NCBI RefSeq assembly: GCF_018402495.1
Contig: NZ_JAGYIU010000001.1
Location: 1-64,000, forward strand
Direction of reading: 5' to 3'
Length of the DNA stretch: 64,000 bases
Origin: Pseudoalteromonas sp.
Lineage (GTDB): Bacteria; Pseudomonadota; Gammaproteobacteria; Enterobacterales; Alteromonadaceae
The translations under genes were made by a program, and so were the position numbers. Under the pieces are notes generated by a model. It was given only the letters and a program-made list of their open reading frames with translations, had not been told where the DNA came from and ran no database searches. Below, piece by piece: positions 34,908 to 44,045 of this stretch (its first letter is position 1; every line of letters begins with the position of its first letter).

Positions 34908-35513
34908 TTACTTATTTTCATCAGTAGGGGCTTGCTTAGTCCCTACTTTTGGTTCTTCCCCTTTGAATAAACGCACAATATTAGTTCGATGCCTAATAAT
35001 TATCAGTAGCGTAATAAAAGTGACGGGTAAGGTGTATAACGGTTTTATCCACCATGTATATAAAGGCGCTAGCGTCACAGCCACTAACGCTGCAAGCGAT
35101 GAGTAGCGGGTAATAGCGACAATAATCAGCCAAGTAGCAATCAATAGCCCACCTAACGAAAGTCCTATAGGTAGTAACGACCCAAATGCAGTCGCAACCG
35201 CTTTACCACCTTTAAAACTAAAGAATAACGGGTACATATGCCCCAAACATGCAGCTACGGCAATTAAACCAAGCGCTAATGGTTCAAGTTTTAAAAAGTA
35301 AGCTCCCCAAACAGGAATGGTGCCCTTTAAAATATCGAAGACTAAAACTAAACAGGCAGGAAAAGCGCCGCCTAAGCGGAAGACGTTAGTAGCACCGGGG
35401 TTATTGGAGCCATTAGTGCGTGGATCGGGAAGTTTGAATAGCCGCGACACTAAAATGGCCGATGAAATCGAGCCGAGCAAATAGGCTAAAACAAACATTA
35501 AAATGACTAACAC
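34908..35513 (-). CDS. plsY: Acyl-phosphate--glycerol-3-phosphate acyltransferase
   Basis: Inner-membrane enzyme that acylates glycerol-3-phosphate at position 1 using acyl-phosphate, starting phospholipid synthesis. The 201-aa product has about five transmembrane helices and the three cytoplasmic motifs of PlsY: S-x-x-SGS-like GSISSA and [20 protein letters not shown], the [21 protein letters not shown] loop, and the C-terminal [16 protein letters not shown]. The arrangement tsaD / plsY / folB resembles that of E. coli. Divergent from folB. Confidence 0.95.
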   Translation of the reverse strand: MLVILMFVLAYLLGSISSAILVSRLFKLPDPRTNGSNNPGATNVFRLGGAFPACLVLVFDILKGTIPVWGAYFLKLEPLALGLIAVAACLGHMYPLFFSFKGGKAVATAFGSLLPIGLSLGGLLIATWLIIVAITRYSSLAALVAVTLAPLYTWWIKPLYTLPVTFITLLIIIRHRTNIVRLFKGEEPKVGTKQAPTDENK

Positions 35514-35720
35514 GCGCTTCCTTATTTTTTAATCATTACTTTTACGCTATTATTGGCGTCAAAATTTACAGACTTCTTAAATTACGCGCAATTTTGTAAC
35601 TATTCTGTTGTAGAAGTAATTTTAGCATATTTAAACACTGATTAAAGTATATACAGTATTAATTTGATTGATACAATATGTAATTAACTCAGTGACTTGT
35701 TATGGTCATTTGGAGTATCA

Positions 35721-36080
35721 ATGGACAAGGTATTTATATCACAATTGCATGTCGAAACGATTATCGGGGTGTATGATTTTGAAAAGAAAAGTAAACAAAG
35801 CCTGTACTTTGATATTGAAATGTTAAGTAACATCAAGCCTGCAGCACAAAACGATGATATTAACTTAGCATTAGATTACGCCAAAGTGAGTGAGCGAGTC
35901 ATCGAGCACAGCACGGCTAAACCAGTCGAGCTTTTAGAAACGCTGGTGGAGCAATTAGCGCAAATAATCTTAACCGAATTTAATACTCCTCAAGTAACGA
36001 TAAGAGTTAGCAAGCCCGCCGCAGTTTCACAAGCGCAAACTGTGGGTGTAGAGATAATCCGCAACAAGGCTTCGGCTTAA
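35721..36080 (+). CDS. folB: Dihydroneopterin aldolase
   Basis: Cleaves dihydroneopterin to 6-hydroxymethyl-dihydropterin and glycolaldehyde in folate synthesis; cytoplasmic. The 119-aa product has the family N-terminus DKVFISQLHVETIIGVYDFE with the catalytic/pterin-binding Glu, LDYAKVSERVIEH, and VELLETLVEQLAQ. I start at ATG 35721, as GGAG lies 5 bases upstream and this gives the family length (E. coli 122 aa). The 207-bp gap to plsY shows no other feature. The stop codon abuts the folK ATG. Confidence 0.94.
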   Translation: MDKVFISQLHVETIIGVYDFEKKSKQSLYFDIEMLSNIKPAAQNDDINLALDYAKVSERVIEHSTAKPVELLETLVEQLAQIILTEFNTPQVTIRVSKPAAVSQAQTVGVEIIRNKASA

Positions 36081-36569
36081 ATGGCGCAGATATATATTAG
36101 CCTTGGTTCAAATATTAACAAGGCAGAGCATATTCGTCGTGCTTTAGTGGCGTTAAATCAACACTTTGAAAACACAGTGCATTCATCTGTATTTGAAAGT
36201 GAAGCAGTGGGTTTTGCCGGTAATAATTTTTATAACTCCGTGCTTGCTGCTACCACCGATATGGCGCTTACCGATGTATGCGTGTTGCTAAAAAAAATAG
36301 AACGGGATAATGGTCGCACAGCAAATGATAAAAAATTCAGCCCGCGTACGCTCGATTTGGATTTACTCTTTTACGATGATGTAATTTGCGAGAGCCCAGC
36401 TCAACTACCGCGTGACGAAATTACTAAAAATGCCTTTGTATTACAGCCTTTAGCTGAGGTGGCTCCTGATTTTTACCACCCTGTGGCAAAACAAACGATT
36501 GCCCAAATATGGAATGCATACAACAACCCTCAACAAAAACTATGGAAGGTGGAGTTTTCTAACCCATGA
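36081..36569 (+). CDS. folK: 2-amino-4-hydroxy-6-hydroxymethyldihydropteridine pyrophosphokinase
   Basis: Adds pyrophosphate from ATP to 6-hydroxymethyl-dihydropterin, the step after FolB. The 162-aa product begins with [14 protein letters not shown] and has the substrate/Mg motif [13 protein letters not shown] (two essential Asp) near residues 91-103, followed by [22 protein letters not shown]. Directly follows folB without gap and overlaps uppP by 4 bp, so three genes form one operon. Confidence 0.95.
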   Translation: MAQIYISLGSNINKAEHIRRALVALNQHFENTVHSSVFESEAVGFAGNNFYNSVLAATTDMALTDVCVLLKKIERDNGRTANDKKFSPRTLDLDLLFYDDVICESPAQLPRDEITKNAFVLQPLAEVAPDFYHPVAKQTIAQIWNAYNNPQQKLWKVEFSNP

Positions 36570-37366
36570 GTATTATAGAAATAATTGTTTTAGCCCTTAT
36601 TCAGGGATTTACTGAGTTTTTACCTATATCGAGTTCTGCGCACTTAATTTTGCCCTCGCAAATTTTGGGTTGGGAAGATCAAGGGTTAGCCTTTGATGTT
36701 GCTGTGCATGTAGGAACCTTAATTGCCGTTATTATTTATTTTCGTAAAGAAGTCGTTGATATACTCGATGCTTGGTTTAAGTCATTCGGGGCACAAGGTA
36801 CCACAGATGATAGTAAACTAGGCTGGTGGATCATTTTAGGCACTGTGCCTGCCGCTATTTTAGGGCTATTGCTAAAAGATTTTGTTGAACTGTATTTGCG
36901 CAGTGCATGGGTGATTGCAACCACAACAATCGTTTTTGGCTTGTTGCTTTGGTACGCCGATGCCAAAGGTAAACAAATAAAAACGATTTATCAGCTCAAC
37001 TGGAAAACCGCTCTTGTTATTGGTTTGGCACAAGCCGTTGCGATGATCCCGGGAACCTCTCGCTCAGGTATTACCATGACCGCGGGTTTAATGCTAGGTA
37101 TGAATAAGCAAAGTGCAGCCCGTTTTTCGTTTTTGCTGGCTATTCCGATTATTTCAATGATGGGCCTTTATTACACAGCAGAGCTAGCGCTTGGCGATCA
37201 TATTGTTGATTGGACTGCTTTATTGTTGGGTGTAGTGCTGTCGTTTTTATCAGCTTATGCCTGTATTTTTATGTTTTTAAAAGTAATAGAACGCATGGGT
37301 ATGCTGCCATTTGTTATTTATCGTTTGTTATTAGGCATCGGCTTAATATTCTTTTTAATGCTATGA
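36566..37366 (+). CDS. uppP: Undecaprenyl-diphosphatase
   Basis: Integral membrane phosphatase that recycles undecaprenyl diphosphate to the monophosphate for peptidoglycan and LPS assembly; also known as BacA. The 266-aa product has about eight transmembrane helices and the two signature motifs, [15 protein letters not shown] (residues 14-28, catalytic Glu and Ser) and [14 protein letters not shown] near residue 162. E. coli UppP is 273 aa. Last gene of folB-folK-uppP, followed by a strong terminator. Confidence 0.96.
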   Translation: MSIIEIIVLALIQGFTEFLPISSSAHLILPSQILGWEDQGLAFDVAVHVGTLIAVIIYFRKEVVDILDAWFKSFGAQGTTDDSKLGWWIILGTVPAAILGLLLKDFVELYLRSAWVIATTTIVFGLLLWYADAKGKQIKTIYQLNWKTALVIGLAQAVAMIPGTSRSGITMTAGLMLGMNKQSAARFSFLLAIPIISMMGLYYTAELALGDHIVDWTALLLGVVLSFLSAYACIFMFLKVIERMGMLPFVIYRLLLGIGLIFFLML

Positions 37367-37377
37367 GCCATTAATTT

Positions 37378-37410
37378 TTAAAAAGCCTCCCACCGTGGGA
37401 GGCTTTTTTA
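37378..37410 (+). terminator. Rho-independent terminator after uppP
   Basis: AAAAGCCTCCCA-CCG-TGGGAGGCTTTT, a 12- to 13-bp perfect stem with T run, 11 bp past the uppP stop. Confidence 0.95.
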
Positions 37411-37494
37411 TTTGCACCAAACACCACATAGGCGCTGTCTTGTCGAAATACCAAACATCTGCTGCAAATTTACCTAGAAAGCTCAACAGACCCT
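37411..37494 (-). mobile_element. MITE fragment C (one end only, inverted)
   Basis: About 84 bp matching, on the opposite strand, the left end of the MITE at 14350-14712, including AATACCAAAC, CTGCTGCAAAT and the terminal CTCAACAGACCCT. It diverges by several substitutions, and the rest of the element is missing. It lies in the uppP-mpl gap. Confidence 0.75.
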
Positions 37495-37580
37495 GATGGT
37501 AACTTGATCTAAATTTTGGCATTATAGCGCCATTAAAGTTCGCCTTAGAGCACATTCCGCGCAGGATGAAAGGATAGTAA

Positions 37581-38936
37581 ATGCATATACATATTTTGGG
37601 TATTTGTGGCACATTTATGGGTGGTATCGCCGCTATAGCTAAATCATTAGGTCATCACGTTACCGGGTCTGATCAAAACGTTTACCCACCAATGAGTACA
37701 CAATTAGAAGAGTTAGGAATCGAGCTAACCCAAGGATATGATGTATCTCAACTAGAACCGGCACCCGACATCGTCGTCATAGGTAATGCTATGAGCCGAG
37801 GTAACCCGTGTGTTGAATATGTATTAGATAAAGGCTTGCCTTATACCTCAGGCCCAGAGTGGCTTAAGCATAATTTATTACAAAACGCATGGGTGTTGGC
37901 GGTGGCCGGAACCCATGGAAAAACAACCACTGCCAGTATGCTGGCCTGGATACTTGAATATGCAGGCTTAAAACCGGGTTTTTTAATTGGTGGAATTGTG
38001 CAAAATTTTGGTATTTCAGCTCGGGTCGGACAAACGCCATTTTTTGTAATAGAAGCCGATGAATACGACACCGCCTTTTTTGATAAACGTAGTAAGTTTG
38101 TTCATTATTTACCACGAACACTTATTTTAAATAATCTTGAATTCGATCATGCTGATATTTTTGAAGATTTAAATGCGATTAAAAAACAATTTCATCATTT
38201 GATACGTACATTACCGCAAAGTGGGAAAGTAGTGTGGCCAAAAGATGATGAGGCTCTGAGCGATGTTATAGCAAAAGGGCTGTGGAGCGAGAGCGAAACA
38301 TTAGGCGATGATTGGGATTATCAGCTACTTAAAGCGGATGGTTCTCAATTTAATGTGTTATTAAACACGCAGCTGCAAGGTGTCGTTAACTGGCAGGCAA
38401 TTGGTGAGCATAACGTTAAAAACGCCATGATGGCCATTGCTGCAGCGCGCCATGTGGGTATTGCTATAGAGCACAGTATTGCGGCTTTAGGTGAATTTAT
38501 TAGCCCCAAAAGGCGCATGGAGCTTAAAGCGGATATAAACAATATAAAAGTGTATGATGATTTTGCTCATCATCCAACGGCAATACAAACAACGCTTGCG
38601 GGGCTGCGAGCGAAAGTGGGCGATGACAAAATTATTGCAATTTTAGAACCGCGATCTAACACCATGAAAATGGGAGTTCATCAATTTACATTACTAGACT
38701 CATTACGCGATGCAGATGAGGTGCTACTGTTTGAACCAGAAAACTTAAGCTGGTCGCTCAAGGAGCAAGCAGAAAAAGCCGGTATGCAATGCTTTGCATC
38801 TACAACCGCCATTATCGACACAGTGCTTGAAAATATTGAGCCAAATCAACATATTTTAATTATGAGTAATGGTGGTTTTAATGGCCTTCATCAGCAGCTT
38901 GTTGATGGTTTAGCCGATAAATACAGCGGAGAATAA
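37581..38936 (+). CDS. mpl: UDP-N-acetylmuramate:L-Ala-gamma-D-Glu-meso-DAP ligase
   Basis: Recycles murein tripeptide by ligating it to UDP-MurNAc. The 451-aa Mur ligase has N-terminal nucleotide-sugar binding ([22 protein letters not shown]), the ATP P-loop GTHGKTTT at residues 110-117, [30 protein letters not shown] and the C-terminal [10 protein letters not shown] block. Length and sequence match E. coli Mpl (457) rather than MurC. GGATGAAAGGA upstream supports the start. First gene of a run with ubiX one base downstream. Confidence 0.95.
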   Translation: MHIHILGICGTFMGGIAAIAKSLGHHVTGSDQNVYPPMSTQLEELGIELTQGYDVSQLEPAPDIVVIGNAMSRGNPCVEYVLDKGLPYTSGPEWLKHNLLQNAWVLAVAGTHGKTTTASMLAWILEYAGLKPGFLIGGIVQNFGISARVGQTPFFVIEADEYDTAFFDKRSKFVHYLPRTLILNNLEFDHADIFEDLNAIKKQFHHLIRTLPQSGKVVWPKDDEALSDVIAKGLWSESETLGDDWDYQLLKADGSQFNVLLNTQLQGVVNWQAIGEHNVKNAMMAIAAARHVGIAIEHSIAALGEFISPKRRMELKADINNIKVYDDFAHHPTAIQTTLAGLRAKVGDDKIIAILEPRSNTMKMGVHQFTLLDSLRDADEVLLFEPENLSWSLKEQAEKAGMQCFASTTAIIDTVLENIEPNQHILIMSNGGFNGLHQQLVDGLADKYSGE

Positions 38937-38937
38937 T

Positions 38938-39561
38938 GTGCAATTTAAAGATAAAATCACCTTGGCATTTAGTGGCGCATCAGGCGCGCCTTACGGACTA
39001 AGGTTATTAGAGGTGCTGCTTGAGCAGCAGTTTCAAGTGTATGTGCTTATTTCAAGTGCCGCGCGGGTAGTCTTTGATACCGAATCAAATGTTAAACTAT
39101 CAGCAAATGAAGACAAAGCCACAGAGCAATTAAGCCTGTTATATAACGCAAAACCTGGGCAGTTAAAGGTATTTGGTAAAGATAATTGGTTTAGTCCGGT
39201 GGCATCGGGCTCTGCAGCCCCCAAAAAAATGGTAGTATGTCCATGTAGCGCAGGCTCTGTGTCTGCCATTGCAGTCGGCGCATCAGATAATTTATTAGAG
39301 CGCGCCGCCGATGTGGTGATAAAGGAGCGAGGCCAGCTTATTTTAGTGCCACGCGAAACGCCATTTAGCGAAATTCATTTAGAAAACATGCTTAAATTAT
39401 CGCGTTTAGGTGTAACAATTATGCCTGCAGCACCTGGGTTTTATCATCAACCACAAAGTATAGAAGACTTGGTTGACTTTATGGTGGCGCGAATTTTAGA
39501 TCATTTAAATATTGAACATAATCTCACAAAGCGCTGGGGTTATGGTGAGGGTAAGAAATGA
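38938..39561 (+). CDS. ubiX: Flavin prenyltransferase UbiX
   Basis: Makes prenylated FMN, the cofactor of the decarboxylase UbiD in ubiquinone synthesis. The 207-aa product shows the FMN/phosphate motif [14 protein letters not shown] (residues 11-24), [34 protein letters not shown], and the [14 protein letters not shown] block. GTG 38938 is the start, with GGAG 5 bases upstream. Follows mpl after one base and overlaps yadG by 4 bp. Confidence 0.95.
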   Translation: MQFKDKITLAFSGASGAPYGLRLLEVLLEQQFQVYVLISSAARVVFDTESNVKLSANEDKATEQLSLLYNAKPGQLKVFGKDNWFSPVASGSAAPKKMVVCPCSAGSVSAIAVGASDNLLERAADVVIKERGQLILVPRETPFSEIHLENMLKLSRLGVTIMPAAPGFYHQPQSIEDLVDFMVARILDHLNIEHNLTKRWGYGEGKK

Positions 39562-40487
39562 ATAAGCAAAATATTGCTTTAAATATTGAAGGCCTTACCA
39601 AGGTTTACAAAAATGGGGTTGAGGCAGTAAAAGGGGTTGATTTACAAGTTCACGAAGGTGACTTTTTTGCATTACTTGGCCCGAATGGGGCCGGTAAATC
39701 AACCACTATTGGGGTGATTTCTTCACTGGTGAATAAGACCAAAGGCAAAGTTGAAGTATTTGGTCACGATATTGATACCGACCTTGAAGCGGCTAAAGCG
39801 AATTTAGGCTTAGTGCCACAAGAGTTTAACTTCAGTCAGTTTGAAACCCTAACCCAAATACTCGTCAATCAAGCAGGTTATTACGGTGTACCGCGCGGCG
39901 AAGCACATAAACGTGCAGATAAATACTTAGCGCAGCTTGGCTTAATTGAGAAAAAAGATAAGCAAGCGCGTACCTTATCTGGTGGTATGAAACGCCGTTT
40001 AATGATTGCACGTGCCTTAATGCATGAGCCCAAATTACTTATTTTAGATGAGCCAACAGCGGGGGTTGATATAGAGCTTCGTCGCTCAATGTGGGAGTTT
40101 TTAAGACATATTAACGAACAAGGTGTGACCATTATTTTGACCACACACTACCTTGAAGAAGCTGAACTGCTTTGTAAAAATATCGCCATTATTGATACTG
40201 GGCGAATTGTTGAAAACACCACTATAAAGGCGTTACTTGCAAAGTTAGACAAAGAAACCTTTGTACTAGATTTAAAACAACCCACCAATCCAGTGACCCT
40301 TGAAGGGTATAGTTTTACTATGACCGACGAGCACACCATTGAAGTGGAAGTAGCTAAATCTCAGGGGCTAAATGCTGTGTTTAGCGCATTAACCGAGCAA
40401 GGTAATACCGTGCTGAGTATGCGCAATAAAGCGAATCGATTAGAAGAATTATTTGTAGGTTTATTAGAGCAAGGGCGGAGCGAATAA
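39558..40487 (+). CDS. yadG: ABC transporter ATPase (YadG-like)
   Basis: Cytoplasmic ATPase of an ABC-2-type exporter. The 309-aa product is very close to E. coli YadG (308 aa). Walker [10 protein letters not shown] (near residue 41), Q-loop in LVPQEFNF, signature [19 protein letters not shown], Walker [13 protein letters not shown] and the H-loop TTHYLEE are all present. The exported substrate is not known. Overlaps ubiX and directly abuts the permease gene. Confidence 0.95.
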   Translation: MNKQNIALNIEGLTKVYKNGVEAVKGVDLQVHEGDFFALLGPNGAGKSTTIGVISSLVNKTKGKVEVFGHDIDTDLEAAKANLGLVPQEFNFSQFETLTQILVNQAGYYGVPRGEAHKRADKYLAQLGLIEKKDKQARTLSGGMKRRLMIARALMHEPKLLILDEPTAGVDIELRRSMWEFLRHINEQGVTIILTTHYLEEAELLCKNIAIIDTGRIVENTTIKALLAKLDKETFVLDLKQPTNPVTLEGYSFTMTDEHTIEVEVAKSQGLNAVFSALTEQGNTVLSMRNKANRLEELFVGLLEQGRSE

Positions 40488-41255
40488 ATGTTTAAATATG
40501 GCGTAGCCTTAAAAAGTATTTGGATCAAAGAGTGTATTCGCTTTTTACGTATTTGGGTGCAAACCTTAGTACCGCCTGCGATTACTATGAGCTTATATTT
40601 TGTTATTTTTGGTAACTTAATTGGCTCTCGTATTGGTGATATGGGTGGTTTTAGTTATATGGAGTTTATTGTCCCTGGGCTTATTATGATGTCGGTAATT
40701 ACCAACTCTTACTCCAATGTAGCTTCAAGCTTTTACTCAACTAAGTTTCAAAAAAGTATTGAAGAGCTCTTAGTTGCGCCAGTACCTAATTATATTATTG
40801 TGTTAGGTTATATGGCTGGGGGAATGACTCGCGGTATTATGGTTGGTTTTATTGTAACGTGCGTTTCTTTATTTTTTGTAGATATACAGATAAATAATTT
40901 TTTTGTGATTATTGCTACGGTTATTCTTACCTCGGCGGTATTTGCGCTAGGTGGATTAATTAATGCTATTTATGCAAACAGCTTTGATGACATAAGTATT
41001 ATCCCCACCTTTATTCTAACGCCGTTAACCTATTTAGGCGGAGTGTTTTATTCTATCTCTTTGCTGCCTGATTTTTGGCAAACGGTGTCACAAATAAATC
41101 CAATTATTTATATGGTAAATGCCTTTAGATATGGGTTTTTAGGTGTTTCGGATGTCGATTTAACGGTTGCAATGGGGGTATTGTTAGTATTTATCAGTGT
41201 ATTGTTTACGGTAGCACTTACACTAATTAAAAAAGGTGTGGGGTTAAGACACTAA
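40488..41255 (+). CDS. yadH: ABC-2-type permease (YadH-like)
   Basis: Membrane partner of the preceding ATPase. The 255-aa product has about six transmembrane helices and matches E. coli YadH (256 aa) in several blocks: RIWVQTLVPPAITM, FGNLIGSRIGDMGGFSYMEFIVPGLIMMSVI, EELLVAPVP and FILTPLTYLGGVFYS. It begins one base after yadG and its last base is the first of the next gene's ATG. Substrate unknown. Confidence 0.95.
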   Translation: MFKYGVALKSIWIKECIRFLRIWVQTLVPPAITMSLYFVIFGNLIGSRIGDMGGFSYMEFIVPGLIMMSVITNSYSNVASSFYSTKFQKSIEELLVAPVPNYIIVLGYMAGGMTRGIMVGFIVTCVSLFFVDIQINNFFVIIATVILTSAVFALGGLINAIYANSFDDISIIPTFILTPLTYLGGVFYSISLLPDFWQTVSQINPIIYMVNAFRYGFLGVSDVDLTVAMGVLLVFISVLFTVALTLIKKGVGLRH

Positions 41256-41923
41256 TGAGCGATGCAAATTCACGTAGTATTGTATCTAATCAAGGCGGAC
41301 TTCACGAAAAGCTTGATGAAATAGTTAATAAGCATTTACAGGCTGAGTTTAAAAAACCAATTGCAACGCATACGCAAACCGCATTTGATGAAGTAAATGC
41401 AAAGGTCCAAGCCTTTAATGGGCCGTTAATTTTAGATTCATGTTGCGGGGTGGGCGAAAGCACCGCTAATTTAGCCAAGCGTCATCCTGAAGCGTTAGTC
41501 ATAGGTATCGATAAATCTTCTCATCGACTTGATAAGCATGATGTAGAATATAAACAAAGCGAGTGTGGCCAGTATATTTTAGTGCAAGCAGATTTAAATG
41601 ACTTTTGGCGTTTAGCGGTGGCGGCTAACTGGCAGCCAACACATCACTATTTGCTATACCCTAACCCGTGGCCTAAGTCTAAGCATATACAAAGGCGTTG
41701 GCATGGGGCGGCAATATTTCCATTTATTGTAAGGCTCGGAGGTGTACTTGAGGTACGCAGCAATTGGGATATTTATGTTAAAGAGTTTGCCAGAGCGCTT
41801 GAATTAGCAGGGCATCCATGCGAAACCGAATTGTTTGAGTCAAGCGAAGCAATTACGCCTTTTGAACGCAAGTATTGGGCCAGTGGCCAGCAAAGCCACC
41901 GACTTGTTATAAAGCTATCTTAA
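41255..41923 (+). CDS. TrmB-like SAM-dependent methyltransferase
   Basis: A 222-aa Rossmann methyltransferase resembling the tRNA (guanine-N7) methyltransferase family. The SAM motif is LILDSCCGVGEST (near residue 60), followed by VIGIDKSSHRL. The TrmB-type catalytic region appears as LLYPNPWPKSKHIQRRWHG, and the C-terminal block is TPFERKYWASGQQSHRL. It differs from canonical TrmB (for example YPNPWPK for FPDPWHK), so it may be a paralogue with another tRNA or substrate; gene symbol withheld. Last gene of the mpl-ubiX-yadGH run. Confidence 0.78.
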   Translation: MSDANSRSIVSNQGGLHEKLDEIVNKHLQAEFKKPIATHTQTAFDEVNAKVQAFNGPLILDSCCGVGESTANLAKRHPEALVIGIDKSSHRLDKHDVEYKQSECGQYILVQADLNDFWRLAVAANWQPTHHYLLYPNPWPKSKHIQRRWHGAAIFPFIVRLGGVLEVRSNWDIYVKEFARALELAGHPCETELFESSEAITPFERKYWASGQQSHRLVIKLS

Positions 41924-41937
41924 GACGCTGCTTGTAT

Positions 41938-43791
41938 TTAAAACGGAGACACATGTGGCGTTGGTTTGCTTAGGTAACTGCCTTGCATCAACGTCACATT
42001 TAGTTCATTAAGTAATTCAGCAACTGTGTTACTTTCTACCGCTTCAACAACTAACTCTAGTTTAAGCTGCATGGCTACATCAGTAATGTATGCTATAAAC
42101 TGTGACGTATTTTCATCATTTATCAGCTGCTTTGTTATTTCGCCGTCGAGTTTAATACCATCCACCTCAATTTTTAAGGTATTAAGTGTATTTATAAACT
42201 CATTCCCCCAACAATGCATCACTATTTTTGCTCCTTTGCTTTTTACCATTGTAATAAATGATTTTATTTCATAATAGTGTGTAATCACCTGCGACTCTAA
42301 TATTGAAATAGTTATGTTTTCAGGATTAGGGTAACGATGTAGCTCATATGCAATGTGATCATATATGGTTGGGTCTGCAATATTTTCAGCACACACGGTT
42401 AATCCCCAACGGGTTGTTGATTTACGAAACCGCGAAATACACTGACTAAACAAGGTGCGTGTTAGCATTGTGTCCATACGTAGCCTTTTTAATACATTTG
42501 TAAACGTATCAGGCGTTAAAATTTCTCCTTGTGAGGTAACGATTCTCGGTGAGCAGTCATATCTAATAACGGTATTAGTATTGGTATTAATAACGGGTTG
42601 AAAGTAAGGAACAACACGATTAGCGTCAAATGCTTCGCGAATTTCTTTTGCTATTTCAACATTATATAAATACAACGATTTAGTGTCGTTAATTGCTTCT
42701 ACATAGTTTACGATAGGTTGTTCGCCTTGCTTTGATTGCAGTAAGGCAATGTGTGCATTTTTAAGTAGTAATGATTTATTTCCTCTTGCGACTCCGGCGT
42801 TTAGCGTAATATAAATAAATGGCTGTGTAAAAAAAGGTGTATTTTTATTGTGGGACTGAATAACACTGTAGAGCTCATCAAAAGGTGTTTCTTTACTGGT
42901 TAAAATAGCCAGCTTATTGGTGGTAATTCGATAAACACGTGACTGTAACCCCGGCTGTTGCTTAAAGTGAGTGAGCAACTTTCTCATGACCTCGTCTGCT
43001 ATTTTTGTGCCGAAAAAGCGACTAATATTATCAATTTCGTTGACCAAAACAATTGCGATTTGCAAATGATGCTCATTACTTTTATTGAGCTGTTTTTCCA
43101 AGGCAATATGATTTGAAAACCCCGTAGCATGGTCCCTCATTAGTGAGCGGCGAACTCCATAACAGTAAATAATATACACTAATAACAATATCAACAGTAT
43201 GCAGCAAAAATGAAATAGAGCCTGATTTAAGCGTTTAATTAAAGCCGTGTTGATTTTATCAAGGCTAATATCTGCAGCAGTTACATAGGTTTTGCCATTT
43301 TTAGCTATATGGCGAATATACACCGTTTTAGAATGACCTCGATGCGCAGTTGAGACTTCAAAAATAGGGGCTGTTGATAAAAATGCCGCCATATTATTGG
43401 GCGTAGCTTCAGGGTAAAGGTCTAAAAATTGGGTAACTTTCCCGTTATTTTGATCATCTTGGGTGTAGCTAGAAGCAGTAAAGTATATATTTTCATCAAT
43501 CAGTATCATTGAATACAGATAATCTATATTTAAATCATTGGCTAAGGCTGAGAGCTGTTTGGCCTTATTTTGATAGCTTGCAAAGCTGATTTCTTGCGAT
43601 GTTTTGTCGTGGTAATCACTACCTAAAATATATTTTACGCTGGTGGCTGCATTTAATAAGCGATTATCAATGCCGCGCATTACTTCATTGTGGATGGCAG
43701 AGTATGTGTAATAACTATAAATAATTAAGCTGACCAAAAAAAAGACGGTCCCCAGCGCTAACCGTGTCAATTTTAGATTTCCTTTGAGCAT
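41938..43791 (-). CDS. Membrane protein with degenerate GGDEF and EAL domains
   Basis: A 617-aa protein. Transmembrane helices lie at residues about 10-28 and 192-210, with a ~160-aa periplasmic sensor region between. Residues about 220-375 are a GGDEF-like fold in which the signature position reads RITTNKLAIL. Residues about 385-617 are an EAL-like fold in which the EAL motif reads YDCSPR and the DDFG motif HCWGNEF. The KLDG, VEAVES and QGSYLSKP motifs survive. Catalytic residues for c-di-GMP synthesis and hydrolysis are therefore missing. A regulatory role similar to CsrD is inference. Convergent with the TrmB-like gene. Confidence 0.85.
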   Translation of the reverse strand: MLKGNLKLTRLALGTVFFLVSLIIYSYYTYSAIHNEVMRGIDNRLLNAATSVKYILGSDYHDKTSQEISFASYQNKAKQLSALANDLNIDYLYSMILIDENIYFTASSYTQDDQNNGKVTQFLDLYPEATPNNMAAFLSTAPIFEVSTAHRGHSKTVYIRHIAKNGKTYVTAADISLDKINTALIKRLNQALFHFCCILLILLLVYIIYCYGVRRSLMRDHATGFSNHIALEKQLNKSNEHHLQIAIVLVNEIDNISRFFGTKIADEVMRKLLTHFKQQPGLQSRVYRITTNKLAILTSKETPFDELYSVIQSHNKNTPFFTQPFIYITLNAGVARGNKSLLLKNAHIALLQSKQGEQPIVNYVEAINDTKSLYLYNVEIAKEIREAFDANRVVPYFQPVINTNTNTVIRYDCSPRIVTSQGEILTPDTFTNVLKRLRMDTMLTRTLFSQCISRFRKSTTRWGLTVCAENIADPTIYDHIAYELHRYPNPENITISILESQVITHYYEIKSFITMVKSKGAKIVMHCWGNEFINTLNTLKIEVDGIKLDGEITKQLINDENTSQFIAYITDVAMQLKLELVVEAVESNTVAELLNELNVTLMQGSYLSKPTPHVSPF

Positions 43792-44045
43792 GTATAATCC
43801 TTATTTTTTGTTCAATTTATTATACTTAAAAATTATAAATGCCCAATATTTTAATCACCCTTTGTACTAATTTTAGAAAATAGTGGCATGTTATCTATTT
43901 TGTATTGTCTTTTATGGCTTAAAACGAGACATTTTTGTCATATTGCAGTAAAGTTAGCGCAATTTTTTAGAAATGCCGTTGCTTAAAAAACACCTTAAAT
44001 TAGCGTGTTTTACAAACTAACAGGTGTTTTAGCCACACACTAGGT

